Below are positions 17,525 through 26,036 of a DNA stretch of 30,686 bases, piece by piece. The stretch's first letter is position 1, and every line of letters begins with the position of its first letter. The notes under the pieces were generated by a model. That model saw nothing but the letters and a program-made list of their open reading frames with translations. It made no database searches and was not told the DNA's origin. The DNA is from Brevundimonas sp. UBA4609 (GTDB lineage: Bacteria > Pseudomonadota > Alphaproteobacteria > Caulobacterales > Caulobacteraceae). The DNA lies in NCBI GenBank assembly GCA_002386585.1, contig DGIZ01000068.1:1-30686 (forward strand), in the 5' to 3' direction. A program made the translations under genes and the position numbers.

Positions 17525-18000
17525 CGGTCATCACCCACAATCGGCGCCGCAGCCGCCTGTCGACCCTGGTCGATCAGCCTGGCGGCGTCAGCGTCGGCGT
17601 CGCCTTGACCGAGGCCCGCGCCAATCTGGCGCGGTATGAGAGCCGCAGCCGCGAGATCATCGAGCAGCAGGTCACGGCCCTGGCCGCCCTGCCCGTTCCG
17701 ACCGGCGTCGACGAAGGCGCGCTGGACCAGGCCTACGCCCACGCCAGCGCCGTGATCGACGCAGCCGGGCCGTTCGAGCTCAACGACCTGTGCGCGGCGG
17801 CGGCCAATCTGTGCGATCTGATCGACGCCGCGCCCGAAGACCGCCCATTCGACTGGCGCGTCGTCACCGTCCACGCCCAGGCGCTGCGCCTGCTGCTGAC
17901 CCTGCCGCCCGAAGCCGTCGACGCCCGCGCCAAGGTGCTGGACAGCCTCAAGGACATGCTGAAGGCCAAGGTTCCGGGCTCCGGAGAGCCTGAGGCCTAG
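17521..18000 (+). CDS. Unknown helical protein coupled to the response regulator
   Basis: 159 residues, not recognised. A basic N-terminus (HNRRRSRL) is followed by a predicted all-alpha region (about 28-155) rich in Ala/Leu. It contains AYAHASAVID, LNDLCAAAANLCDLID and WRVVTVHAQALRLLL. The four-helix look and a surface-type histidine could suit an Hpt-like or adaptor protein, but the classical HxxKG histidine motif is absent. The start overlaps the response-regulator stop (ATGA). The 3' end overlaps the convergent ABC exporter gene by 4 bp. The function is probably as a partner of the regulator; this is inference from coupling only. Confidence 0.75.
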   Translation: MTVITHNRRRSRLSTLVDQPGGVSVGVALTEARANLARYESRSREIIEQQVTALAALPVPTGVDEGALDQAYAHASAVIDAAGPFELNDLCAAAANLCDLIDAAPEDRPFDWRVVTVHAQALRLLLTLPPEAVDARAKVLDSLKDMLKAKVPGSGEPEA

Positions 18001-19877
18001 CTCGCCTGGGTCTTCGCCCCGCGCGTCTGCTTGCGCCACAGAGCCGCATATTCCCCGCCCTGACGCGCCACCAGCTCATGATGGGCGCCGCGCTCGACGA
18101 TCCGGCCCGCCTTCAGCACCAGGATCTGATCGGCGTCGGCCACGGTGGACAGGCGGTGCGCCACCACCAGGGTGGTGCGGCCCGTGCGGGCGCGGCGCAA
18201 CGTCTTCTGGATGGCGGCCTCGGTGCGGCTGTCGAGCGCGCTGGTCGCCTCGTCCAGGATCAGGATGCAGGGGTCGGCCAGCAGGGCGCGAGCGATTCCG
18301 ACGCGCTGCCGCTCGCCGCCCGACAGCTTCAGCCCCCGCTCGCCGACGCGCGTGTCCATGCCCTCGGGCAGGTTGCGGATGAATTCCGCCAGTTCCGCTG
18401 CTTCGGCGGCCGCCCAGATCGCCGCCTCGTCCGCATCAGGGCGGGCGAAGGCGATGTTGGCGGCGATGGTGTCGTTGAAAAGGGCCACGTCCTGCGGCAC
18501 CAGGGCCACGGCGGCCCGTAGCGACGCCTGTGTCAGACTGCGCGCGTCCCGCCCATCGATCATCACGCGCCCGTCCTGCGGATCCAGCAACCGCAAGGCC
18601 AGCTTGACGATCGTCGACTTGCCCGCCCCGGACGGTCCCACCAGGGCCGTGGTGGTGCCCGCCGGCGTGACGAAGCTGACGTCGTCCAGCCCCGCCGCCC
18701 GTGCGTCATGCCGGAAACCGACATGGTCGAAAACGATCTCCGCCCCGCAGCCGCCTTCAGGTCGCGGCAGATCGATGGCGTCGGGCGCATCCGCCACCTG
18801 CGGCGCTTGACGCGTGACCTTAAGCATCTCCTCCATGTCGATGAAGGACTGTCGGATTTCCCGATAGGCGAAGCCCAGGATGTTCAGCGGCGCATAGAGG
18901 GAGATCATGATCAGCACCGCCGCCGTCACATCACCCGGCCCCATGCGCCCGGCCGCCGCTTCGAACCCGGCCATGACCGCCATGACGCCCAGGCCCAGGT
19001 TCATGATCAGGCCCTGGATCAGGTTCAAGGCGGCCAGGGAGGTGTTGGCCTTCAACGACGCCTGAACATAGGTCGCCAGCGACTGGTCATAGGCCTCGGC
19101 CGCACGGCCCTCGGCCCCGAACGATTTGACGGTTTCGTAGTTCAGCAGGGCGTCGACCGACAGGCCGGCCGCCTCGCTGTCGGCGGCGTTCATGGCGCGC
19201 CGGTGCTCCAGCCGCCAGTTGGCCATGGCGAAGGTCGTGGCCGCATAGACCAGCACCACGGCCACGGCGACCCCGCCGAAACGCCAGTCGTACTTGCCGC
19301 CCAGAACCGCCGCCGCCAGCACCAGTTCCAGCACCGTCGGCCCCAGGTTGAACATCAGGATGCGCAGCAGGAAGTCCACCGCCCGCGAACCCCGGTCCAT
19401 CACCCGAGACAAGGCGCCGGACCGCTTGGTCTGGTGGAAGTCCAGCGACAGGCTGAGCGCGTGGGCGAAGGTCTCGGCCGCCGTCTTGCGCTGGGCGGCC
19501 GCCCGCACGGGAGCGAACACCACATCCGACAGTTGCGGCGTCGCCGCCGACAGGAAGCGGACCAGCGCCCAACCCACGGCGAAGGCGGCGAATCCCAGGC
19601 CTACGGACGCCGCCGGTCCCTGGTCCGCCGCCAGATGGTTGACCGCCGCCCCCAGAACCAGCGGAGCCAATACCCCCAGTCCCTTGCTCGCCAGAGTCAG
19701 CAGGATCGCCCCGGCCACCCGCCACGGTAGTTGCGGCGCGCCCGAACGCGTCACGACGCCGATCAGGTTTTTCAGCGCCTCGAACGTAGGCGGCGCCTCT
19801 TGCTGAGAGGCGTCGACGCCGACGTTCATCGCCTTGGCCGCGACATCGCCGCGTCTTCCCGAGCGCTCACCACGCAT
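17997..19877 (-). CDS. Atm1/HMT1-type ABC half-transporter (ABCB family exporter)
   Basis: 626 residues, a transmembrane domain (about 45-345) fused to an ATPase (about 375-620). Atm1-subfamily marks are LLNYETVKSFGAEG, ASLAALN-type packing (as TSLAALNLIQG) and PLNILGFAYREIRQSFIDME. The ATPase has Walker A GPSGAGKST (about 414-422), the signature LSGGERQRV, Walker B ILILDEATSALD and the switch VVAHRLST. Relatives export glutathione-linked metals or sulfur compounds from the cytoplasm and work as homodimers. ATG at 19877 is chosen because GAGG lies 7 nt upstream; GTG two codons earlier and ATG at 19829 are alternatives. It is downstream of ltaE by 50 bp on the same strand. Confidence 0.88.
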   Translation of the reverse strand: MRGERSGRRGDVAAKAMNVGVDASQQEAPPTFEALKNLIGVVTRSGAPQLPWRVAGAILLTLASKGLGVLAPLVLGAAVNHLAADQGPAASVGLGFAAFAVGWALVRFLSAATPQLSDVVFAPVRAAAQRKTAAETFAHALSLSLDFHQTKRSGALSRVMDRGSRAVDFLLRILMFNLGPTVLELVLAAAVLGGKYDWRFGGVAVAVVLVYAATTFAMANWRLEHRRAMNAADSEAAGLSVDALLNYETVKSFGAEGRAAEAYDQSLATYVQASLKANTSLAALNLIQGLIMNLGLGVMAVMAGFEAAAGRMGPGDVTAAVLIMISLYAPLNILGFAYREIRQSFIDMEEMLKVTRQAPQVADAPDAIDLPRPEGGCGAEIVFDHVGFRHDARAAGLDDVSFVTPAGTTTALVGPSGAGKSTIVKLALRLLDPQDGRVMIDGRDARSLTQASLRAAVALVPQDVALFNDTIAANIAFARPDADEAAIWAAAEAAELAEFIRNLPEGMDTRVGERGLKLSGGERQRVGIARALLADPCILILDEATSALDSRTEAAIQKTLRRARTGRTTLVVAHRLSTVADADQILVLKAGRIVERGAHHELVARQGGEYAALWRKQTRGAKTQAS

Positions 19878-19927
19878 CGCCACGCCTCGCCGCCATCACG
19901 CCTCCGAGGCGAAACGCGCTCGCCACG

Positions 19928-20944
19928 TCAGTTCAGGCTCGCCACAGCGTCGATCAGGGCGTCAACCGACGCCTCGTCCGTCGCCCAGGAACAGACGAAC
20001 CGCACCGAACCGTCATCGAACTGATAGCAGGCCCAGCCCGCCGCATTCAGCTGCTCATGGGCTTCATCGTGCATGCGCACGAACACGGTGTTGGACTCCA
20101 CCGGATGAGCCAGCACGAAGGGCGTCTTCGCCTCGATGCCGTCCGCCAGGCGCTGAGCCATCAGATTCGCGTGAGCGGCGCCCGCCAGCCAGTCGCCCGA
20201 CTCCAGCAGCCCCAGCAGGGGCGCGGCCAGCAACCGCCCCTTGGACGCCGTCTGGCCGGCCTGCTTCAGCCGGTTGTCGATCCGCCGCGTCATCGCCTTG
20301 TCGAAGATCACCAGGGCTTCCACGCAATGCGCCCCTGCCTTGGCCCCGCCGAACGACAGCACATCGACGCCCAGGCGCGGAATGTCCTTGGGGTCGAAGC
20401 CCGCGGCCACGGCGTTGGCCAGCCGCGCTCCGTCCATGTGCACGCCCAAGCCCGCCCGTTTGGACGGCTCGATCAGGTGGCGCAACTCTTCCTCGGAATA
20501 GACTGCGCCGTATTCCGTCGCCTGGGTCAGGCTGAGCGCGGCCGCCGGCTGACGATGGCCCACGACCGGCTCTTCCAGAGCAGCGTACAGGGCGGCTACG
20601 TCGATCTTGCCCGAATAGCCCGGCAGACCGATCAGGCCGACGCCCTGGCCGAAGAAGCCGGGCGCGCCCGTCTCGTCCGTGCAGACGTGGGCCGCGTGAT
20701 GCGCCAGAACCGCCTCGTAGGGACGCGCCAGCATCGACAGGCCGATGGCGTTCGCCGCCGTACCGCTGAAGACGAAGCGCACCTCGGCGTCCGCATCCAG
20801 GGTCTGACGGATCAGATCGGCGGCGCGCGCCGATGTATCATCAGCCCCGTAGGCCCGCGCGAACCCCGCGTTGGCGGCGACCAGGGCCTGAAGCGCCGAG
20901 GGCGCCATGCCCGCCGTGTTGTCGGAACCGAAATCAAAACGCAC
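19928..20944 (-). CDS. ltaE: Low-specificity L-threonine aldolase
   Basis: 338 residues, a fold-type I pyridoxal-phosphate enzyme that splits threonine and allo-threonine to glycine and acetaldehyde. The N-terminus FDFGSDNTAGMAP is typical. The cofactor region shows HMDGARLANA (Asp171, Arg174) and VDVLSFGGAKAG, with Lys202 as the probable PLP lysine. The family usually reads GGTKNG here. The start is GTG at 20944, with GGGGGAGA about 8 nt upstream inside the end of the mscS gene. Only 3 bp separate the two genes. Confidence 0.92.
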   Translation of the reverse strand: MRFDFGSDNTAGMAPSALQALVAANAGFARAYGADDTSARAADLIRQTLDADAEVRFVFSGTAANAIGLSMLARPYEAVLAHHAAHVCTDETGAPGFFGQGVGLIGLPGYSGKIDVAALYAALEEPVVGHRQPAAALSLTQATEYGAVYSEEELRHLIEPSKRAGLGVHMDGARLANAVAAGFDPKDIPRLGVDVLSFGGAKAGAHCVEALVIFDKAMTRRIDNRLKQAGQTASKGRLLAAPLLGLLESGDWLAGAAHANLMAQRLADGIEAKTPFVLAHPVESNTVFVRMHDEAHEQLNAAGWACYQFDDGSVRFVCSWATDEASVDALIDAVASLN

Positions 20945-20947
20945 GGC

Positions 20948-21928
20948 TCATTCTCCCCCTTGGGCCGACGTTCCGTCGGGCGCCACATCACTCTGAACAG
21001 GGGCCATGACGACCCGCGCGAACTTGGCGTCCCTTGCCGGCACCTCGACCTGGTGCGGGAAAGGAATCTCGATGCCGGCCTCGTCCAGGGCTTCCTTGCC
21101 CGCCTGCATCAGATCCGCCTGTGTCTGCCACCAGTCGTCGTTGTTCACCCAGGCATGCAGGGTGATCTGGACCGCGCTGTCCAACAGCCCTGTCACGCCC
21201 GTCCACGGCGCAGGCTCCTGCAACACCCTGTCGTTGACCCGCGCGACCGAAGCCAGGACCGCGCAGGCGTCCTTCAGATTGTCGCCGTAGCCGACGGTGA
21301 ACTTGATCTCGATGCGGCGCGTGCGTTGTCCCGTCATATTGACGATCACGTCGCTCAGCACCTTGGAGTTCGGAATGACGATCTTGTGGTTGTTGGCGTT
21401 CGTCAGCTGGGTGGTGAACAGGTCCAGCTTCTGCACCGTACCGGAGGCGCCGCCTACGTCGATGGCCTCGCCGACGCGATAGGGCCGTAGAATCAGAAGC
21501 ATCACGCCCGCCGCCACATTCGACAACGTCCCCTGCAGCGCCAGACCGACGGCCAGGGAGGCGGCGCCCAGCACGGCGATGATGGAAGTCGTCTGCACGC
21601 CCAGCCGCTGCAACACGGCGATCATGCCGATGATGATGACCACGACCCGGACGATCTGCACCATGAAGGCCAGCACGGTGGGGTCGCGCCGCACCACCCG
21701 CGTCCGCCCCAGAATCTTGCGCGCCGCGCCCGAGGCCCATCGCGCGGCGATGAGAGTCAGGACGAAAATGATGGCCGCCACCGTCAGGTTGATGGCGAAA
21801 TCGCCCAGCATATCCATGGCCTTGGCCAGGATGGCGGCGTCGATGCTCAACCTCTGCTCGCCGGCGGCCACAGCCTGAGCCAGAGGCTCGGCGAACGCGG
21901 CAGGACTATGCTGAAACTTCATGAGCAT
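20948..21928 (-). CDS. MscS-family mechanosensitive ion channel
   Basis: 326 residues. Three hydrophobic segments lie in the N-terminal half: about 44-64, 82-108 and 115-150. The pore-lining TM3 AAS-LAVGLALQGTLSNVAAG continues into LLILRPYRVGEAI, then the soluble beta domain with VQKLDLFTTQL and IPNSKVLSDVIVN. The channel opens under membrane tension and releases solutes in hypo-osmotic shock. Start at 21928 gives MLMKF; a second ATG two codons later is equally possible, and neither has a clear Shine-Dalgarno. It is coupled to ltaE downstream. Confidence 0.94.
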   Translation of the reverse strand: MLMKFQHSPAAFAEPLAQAVAAGEQRLSIDAAILAKAMDMLGDFAINLTVAAIIFVLTLIAARWASGAARKILGRTRVVRRDPTVLAFMVQIVRVVVIIIGMIAVLQRLGVQTTSIIAVLGAASLAVGLALQGTLSNVAAGVMLLILRPYRVGEAIDVGGASGTVQKLDLFTTQLTNANNHKIVIPNSKVLSDVIVNMTGQRTRRIEIKFTVGYGDNLKDACAVLASVARVNDRVLQEPAPWTGVTGLLDSAVQITLHAWVNNDDWWQTQADLMQAGKEALDEAGIEIPFPHQVEVPARDAKFARVVMAPVQSDVAPDGTSAQGGE

Positions 21929-21972
21929 GAACCGGGTCTAACGCACGTACAGCCGATTGGAAGCCCCGCCGC

Positions 21973-23670
21973 TCAAGCTTTTTCGCCGGCGCTGACTCGC
22001 CCGCCGCCTCGCTCGATCGCATCCAGCAGGTCGAGCACGGAATCGAGGCTGTCGGCCTCACGCGCGGGCTTGTCCCAGCGGATGCGGCTGACGCGCGGAA
22101 AACGCATGGCCACGCCCGACTTGTGACGCGTCGAACGCTGCAGTCCCTCGAAAGCGATCTCCAGCACCAGACCGAAATCGCGCTCGGCGCGGACCGCGCG
22201 GACCGGCCCGAACCGGTCCGTCGTATGATCACGCACGAACTTGTCCAACTGCTTCAACTCCTCATCGGTGAAGCCGAAGTAGGCCTTGCCGACCGGCGTC
22301 AGCGCGCCCTCATCGGTCCAGACGCCGAAGGTGTAGTCGGAATAGAATCCCGAGCGTTTTCCGTGCCCGCGCTGGGCGTACATCAGCACGGCGTCGATGA
22401 CGTGCGGGTCGCGCTTCCACTTGAACCAGGGCCCCTTGGGACGCCCTGCAACATACAGGCTGTCGCGGCGCTTGAGCATCAGCCCCTCAGCGGCGGCCCC
22501 GACCGACGGATCTGCGCGCAGAGCGGCGAGATCGTCCCAGGTCTCATGCGCCAACAACGGCGACAGCCCCAGGCGCTGCCCGCCATGCTCCCCCGCCAGG
22601 CGTTCCAGTCGCACCCTCCGCTCGATCAGGGGCAGGCCTCGCAGGTCTTCTTCTCCATCGGACAGAAGATCATAGGCCAGAATCGACGCGGGATAGTCCT
22701 GCATCAGCCTCGCGCTCGTTGTCTTGCGATTCAGCCGCTGCTGCAGATCCCCGAACGGGGCCACCACCCCGTCGCGTATGACCAGAAGCTCGCCATCAAC
22801 GGCCCCCTCGAAGGCCAGATCCGCCGTTACATCCGGAAAGGCAGACGATATCTCATCGCCCGTGCGGGAATAGAGGCGTGTCTGTCCGCCTTCGCGTACG
22901 GCCTGCACCCGGATGCCGTCCCACTTCCATTCGGCGAGGAAGTCCGTCGGGTCCAGCCACGGCAAATCCAGCCCTTCGTCGAGGGCCGTGGCCAGCATGA
23001 CGGGACGAAACCGGCCGGGCGCGTTCGCGCTGGGCTGCTCCGCCCGCCCTTCGACCCAGGCGAACAGATCCTGATAGGGGGGCTGCAGCGCGTGCCATAT
23101 CTCCTCGACATCGCTGACGGTGATCTGCGGCAGGCGCTCGACCGCCTCGTGCCCTTGCGGGCTCGGCGGGTCCGTCAGGGCGGCCGGCCGCATCATCGCC
23201 ACGGCGGTGCGGGCCAGACGCGCGGACAGGCCGACCCGGAGCCCTCCCGTCACCAGCTTCAGCAACGCCCACCGCCCCTTGGGCTCCAGCGCATCCAGCC
23301 AGCCCTCGATCAGGACGGGCGCGTCGGCGCGGTTGGCGCGAAGCAGGGCATCGACCACCTCGCCCAGATCTGGCTCCCGATTGGCGCGATGCGAGGGGTC
23401 ACGCGGCCAGATCAGCGCGGTCGTCTCGGCCAGATCGCCCACATAGTCATAGGACCAGCCGAACAGGATGGGATCGACCCGGGCCTCGACGGCCTTGCGG
23501 ATCATGGCCGGCTTGGCCGCCGTGAAGCTCAACTCGCCGGTCAGGGCCGCCAGGGCCCAGCCGCGATCTGGGTCGGGCGTCGCCTTCAGATAGTCGCGCA
23601 GCAACACCAGCTTGGCGTTGCGCGAGGTCGTCAGCGACAGGCGATCCAGCAATTCGGCGAAGGGACGCAA
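21973..23670 (-). CDS. ATP-dependent DNA ligase (repair type, cisplatin-response family)
   Basis: 565 residues. An N-terminal helical DNA-binding domain (about 1-200) precedes the adenylation domain with KWDG (Lys249 takes AMP). Motif III-like DGELLV and EGLMLKRRDS, motif V FKWKRDP and an OB-fold C-terminus with MRFPRVSRIR follow. Relatives act in DNA repair with a helicase (Lhr-like), a phosphoesterase and an MBL-type exonuclease. None of those is adjacent here: mscS is downstream and a kinase upstream. The start is TTG at 23670, with GGAG five nt upstream, because LRPFAELLDRL matches the family N-terminus; the frame stays open 11 codons further without similarity. Confidence 0.92.
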   Translation of the reverse strand: MRPFAELLDRLSLTTSRNAKLVLLRDYLKATPDPDRGWALAALTGELSFTAAKPAMIRKAVEARVDPILFGWSYDYVGDLAETTALIWPRDPSHRANREPDLGEVVDALLRANRADAPVLIEGWLDALEPKGRWALLKLVTGGLRVGLSARLARTAVAMMRPAALTDPPSPQGHEAVERLPQITVSDVEEIWHALQPPYQDLFAWVEGRAEQPSANAPGRFRPVMLATALDEGLDLPWLDPTDFLAEWKWDGIRVQAVREGGQTRLYSRTGDEISSAFPDVTADLAFEGAVDGELLVIRDGVVAPFGDLQQRLNRKTTSARLMQDYPASILAYDLLSDGEEDLRGLPLIERRVRLERLAGEHGGQRLGLSPLLAHETWDDLAALRADPSVGAAAEGLMLKRRDSLYVAGRPKGPWFKWKRDPHVIDAVLMYAQRGHGKRSGFYSDYTFGVWTDEGALTPVGKAYFGFTDEELKQLDKFVRDHTTDRFGPVRAVRAERDFGLVLEIAFEGLQRSTRHKSGVAMRFPRVSRIRWDKPAREADSLDSVLDLLDAIERGGGRVSAGEKA

Positions 23671-23763
23671 TCGGGCTCCAACTCTCAAGACTCCCCTGCA
23701 CAACGACGAAGAGAGCGCCCGGCTCCCTCGACGGTCGTCGCACCCGGCCCTTGCGCCGCATGA

Positions 23764-25575
23764 TCAGGCGGCCTCCGCTTCCTGATCCATCAAGCGGCGA
23801 AGCGCCGTCCGTCCGCCCTTGGCGTGCGCCATGAGGGCCGACAGGCTGCGGAAATCGATCGGCTTGTTCAGATAGGCGTCAGCGCCCGCCGCCAGCCCGG
23901 CTTCATGGTCCTCGTTCCGCGCCGACGCCGACAGAACAACGATGGGCGTCTCAGCGTTGGCTCCTCCCCCTTCACGGATCAGGCGCGTCGCCGCCAAGCC
24001 GTCCATGACCGGCATGTTGACGTCCATGACGATCAGATCGAACCGCTGGTCCCGAGCGGCGTCGACGGCTTCCTGACCGTTCTCGGCGATGCTGCTGCGC
24101 CGCCCGGTGGAAGCCATCCAGGCCTCAAGGATCATGCGGTTGACGGGGTGATCCTCCACCACAAGCACCTCCATGCCGTCGCTCATGACGACGTCGCCCT
24201 CGGCTGGCGTCGCGGCTTCGGCCGCGCGCCAGGCGACCACCTCGCCCTCGACGACGAAGGTCAAGGTGGAGCCTTCGCCCGGGATGGAGGTCACCGAAAT
24301 GTCGCCCCCCATGATGTTGGCCAGGCGGCGCGAGATCGTCAGCCCCAGCCCGGTGCCGCCGAACCGCCGTGTCGAGGACGCGTCCAACTGGGTGAAGGGC
24401 TGGAACAACTGTTCCATGTCCGCTTGGGAGATGCCGGCGCCGCTGTCGATGACGGCGAATTCAAAAGTCACGCGGCGTTCTGAAACGCGTCGCCCTCGGG
24501 TGACGAAACGAACGGCCCCCTGATCCGTAAACTTGACCGCGTTGGACAGGAGGTTCTGCACCACCTGGCAGACCCTCAAGGGATCGCCGCGCACCACAGC
24601 CGGAATGTCGCCTTCGAACGCGGTCACGAAGTCCAGACCCTTGGCCTCGGCCTGGGCCTCGAACGGGCCGATGATGCGACGGTGCAGATCCTCCAGATTG
24701 ATGTCCACCGTCTCGAAATTCATGCGTCCCGCCTCGATCTTGGTCATGTCGAGGATGTCGTTCAGCAGGCTCAGCAGGTTGTCCCCCGAGTTGCGGATAA
24801 TCGCCAGATACTCGCGCTGCGCCCCTTCCAGCCGCGTCGCGCTCAGCAGTTGCGCCGCGCCCAGCACCCCGTTCATCGGCGTGCGAAGTTCATGGGAGAT
24901 GACGCCCAGGAAGTTGGACTTGGCCTCATTGGCCGCGTCGGCCTTGTCGCGCGCGGCCTCCAGCTCCTCGATGAGATGCGCCTGATGCTCCTGGAAGGCG
25001 CGTATCCGCTCCTCACGCAGCATGGTCATCGTCACAAGGACGAAGAGGCTAGCGGCCGTGAACGGCGCCAAGGCGACAAAGGGCCAGAAGACGGGGTCGC
25101 CGATCAGGCTGGCGCCGATGATCGCCGCCGCCGCGCCATAGGGAGAGGAGATGAGAATGGCCTGCCGGGGCGAGTTCCTCAGCTGGGCGAACACGAGGAC
25201 ATAGCCCGATATCAGGAGGGCGATGGCCAGTTCGCGCCCGAACAGCGACGGCGAGAACCACGCCAGCAGGGGCGCCACGGCCCAGACCGCCGTGGTGGCG
25301 GTCGCCACCGCCGGGAACACCAGCCCCCAGCCGGCGCCCGCGCTCTGGCTGACGCGTTTCTCGACCTCGCCGCGCAAGGCGCCTGCGGCCAGGGTCGCGA
25401 CGAACCAGAGCAGGCCGTGCGCCAGACCGACCGTCGCAATCAACCCCAACGCCCAGCTGACGATAATGAGATAGCGCAGATAGTGGGTTTGCAGGATAGC
25501 GGTCAGGGCCTGGGCCGCTTCGCCCGGCGCCTGCGCCCCATCCATCCCCTTCGCAAACCCGTCAGATCCAACCAT
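23764..25575 (-). CDS. Membrane-bound hybrid histidine kinase
   Basis: 603 residues. About five or six hydrophobic segments lie between residues 34 and 185, with no large periplasmic domain. A coiled-coil linker (186-220), a HisKA domain with phospho-His228 (SHELRTPMNGV) and an ATPase domain with N-box NLLSNAVKFT, DSGAGI and GGTGLGLTI follow. A C-terminal receiver carries VVEDHPVNR, phosphoacceptor Asp518 (VMDVNMPVMDG) and Lys571 (LNKPID). The signal sensed is unknown and may be membrane-derived. Phosphate would pass to the receiver and on to an Hpt protein elsewhere. ATG at 25575 has GGGGG about 7 nt upstream. The gene ends 93 bp before the ligase start. Confidence 0.93.
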   Translation of the reverse strand: MVGSDGFAKGMDGAQAPGEAAQALTAILQTHYLRYLIIVSWALGLIATVGLAHGLLWFVATLAAGALRGEVEKRVSQSAGAGWGLVFPAVATATTAVWAVAPLLAWFSPSLFGRELAIALLISGYVLVFAQLRNSPRQAILISSPYGAAAAIIGASLIGDPVFWPFVALAPFTAASLFVLVTMTMLREERIRAFQEHQAHLIEELEAARDKADAANEAKSNFLGVISHELRTPMNGVLGAAQLLSATRLEGAQREYLAIIRNSGDNLLSLLNDILDMTKIEAGRMNFETVDINLEDLHRRIIGPFEAQAEAKGLDFVTAFEGDIPAVVRGDPLRVCQVVQNLLSNAVKFTDQGAVRFVTRGRRVSERRVTFEFAVIDSGAGISQADMEQLFQPFTQLDASSTRRFGGTGLGLTISRRLANIMGGDISVTSIPGEGSTLTFVVEGEVVAWRAAEAATPAEGDVVMSDGMEVLVVEDHPVNRMILEAWMASTGRRSSIAENGQEAVDAARDQRFDLIVMDVNMPVMDGLAATRLIREGGGANAETPIVVLSASARNEDHEAGLAAGADAYLNKPIDFRSLSALMAHAKGGRTALRRLMDQEAEAA

Positions 25576-25649
25576 CGCGACGCCCCCGCTCGCTCCAAAA
25601 TGCTTCGGGTGCGGACGCTAGAATGAAAGGTTCTAAGACGATATGAATG

Positions 25650-25668
25650 CGGATAACTACGTAATCCG
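25650..25668. promoter_or_regulatory. Dyad in the AT-rich gap between bolA and the kinase gene
   Basis: CGGAT and ATCCG flank nine bases centred on TACGTA, within a locally AT-rich stretch (25620-25680). Orientation and distance (about 75 bp upstream of the kinase ATG) suit a regulator-binding site. No clear promoter could be fixed beside it. Confidence 0.3.
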
Positions 25669-25692
25669 AATTATCAACGGCGGCGACCGGCG

Positions 25693-25992
25693 TCAGGCCT
25701 GAGCTTCCTGCGGCGTCTGCGCCCGGATCGAAAGGGCGTGCACCGGACCGGCCAGCTCCTCCTTCAGCACGGCGTTGACGGCGCGCTGTCGGGCCACACG
25801 CGTCTGGCCGACGAAGGCGTCGGATACGATGGTCAGCTGAAAATGACTTTCCCCGCCGTCCTGAGCGTCAATGCCGCCTTCATGATGGTGGCCCGCGTGC
25901 TTCCAGCTGTCATCCTCCAGTTCCAGACGCACCGGCGCGAAGGCCGCCGTCAGTTTTCCGCGCATAACCTTCGCGATCGGGCCTTCAGACAT
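25693..25992 (-). CDS. bolA: BolA family protein
   Basis: 99 residues, a small alpha/beta fold protein that pairs with monothiol glutaredoxins to handle iron-sulfur clusters. The family region is FQLTIVSDAFVGQTRVARQRAVNAVLKEEL, with the alphaproteobacterial HAGHHHEGGIDAQ segment in front; the histidines are potential cluster ligands. ATG at 25992 has AAGGAG five nt upstream. It is divergent from the J-domain gene, with a 44-bp gap, an arrangement conserved in alphaproteobacteria. Confidence 0.95.
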   Translation of the reverse strand: MSEGPIAKVMRGKLTAAFAPVRLELEDDSWKHAGHHHEGGIDAQDGGESHFQLTIVSDAFVGQTRVARQRAVNAVLKEELAGPVHALSIRAQTPQEAQA

Positions 25993-26036
25993 AGGGACTC
26001 CTTGAAGCTGACCAATTCGGCCCTACACTTCGGGCG

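Noticed and set aside
23671..23703. An earlier start for the DNA ligase
   Set aside because: The 11 extra codons have no family similarity, and the TTG at 23670 has a well-placed GGAG.
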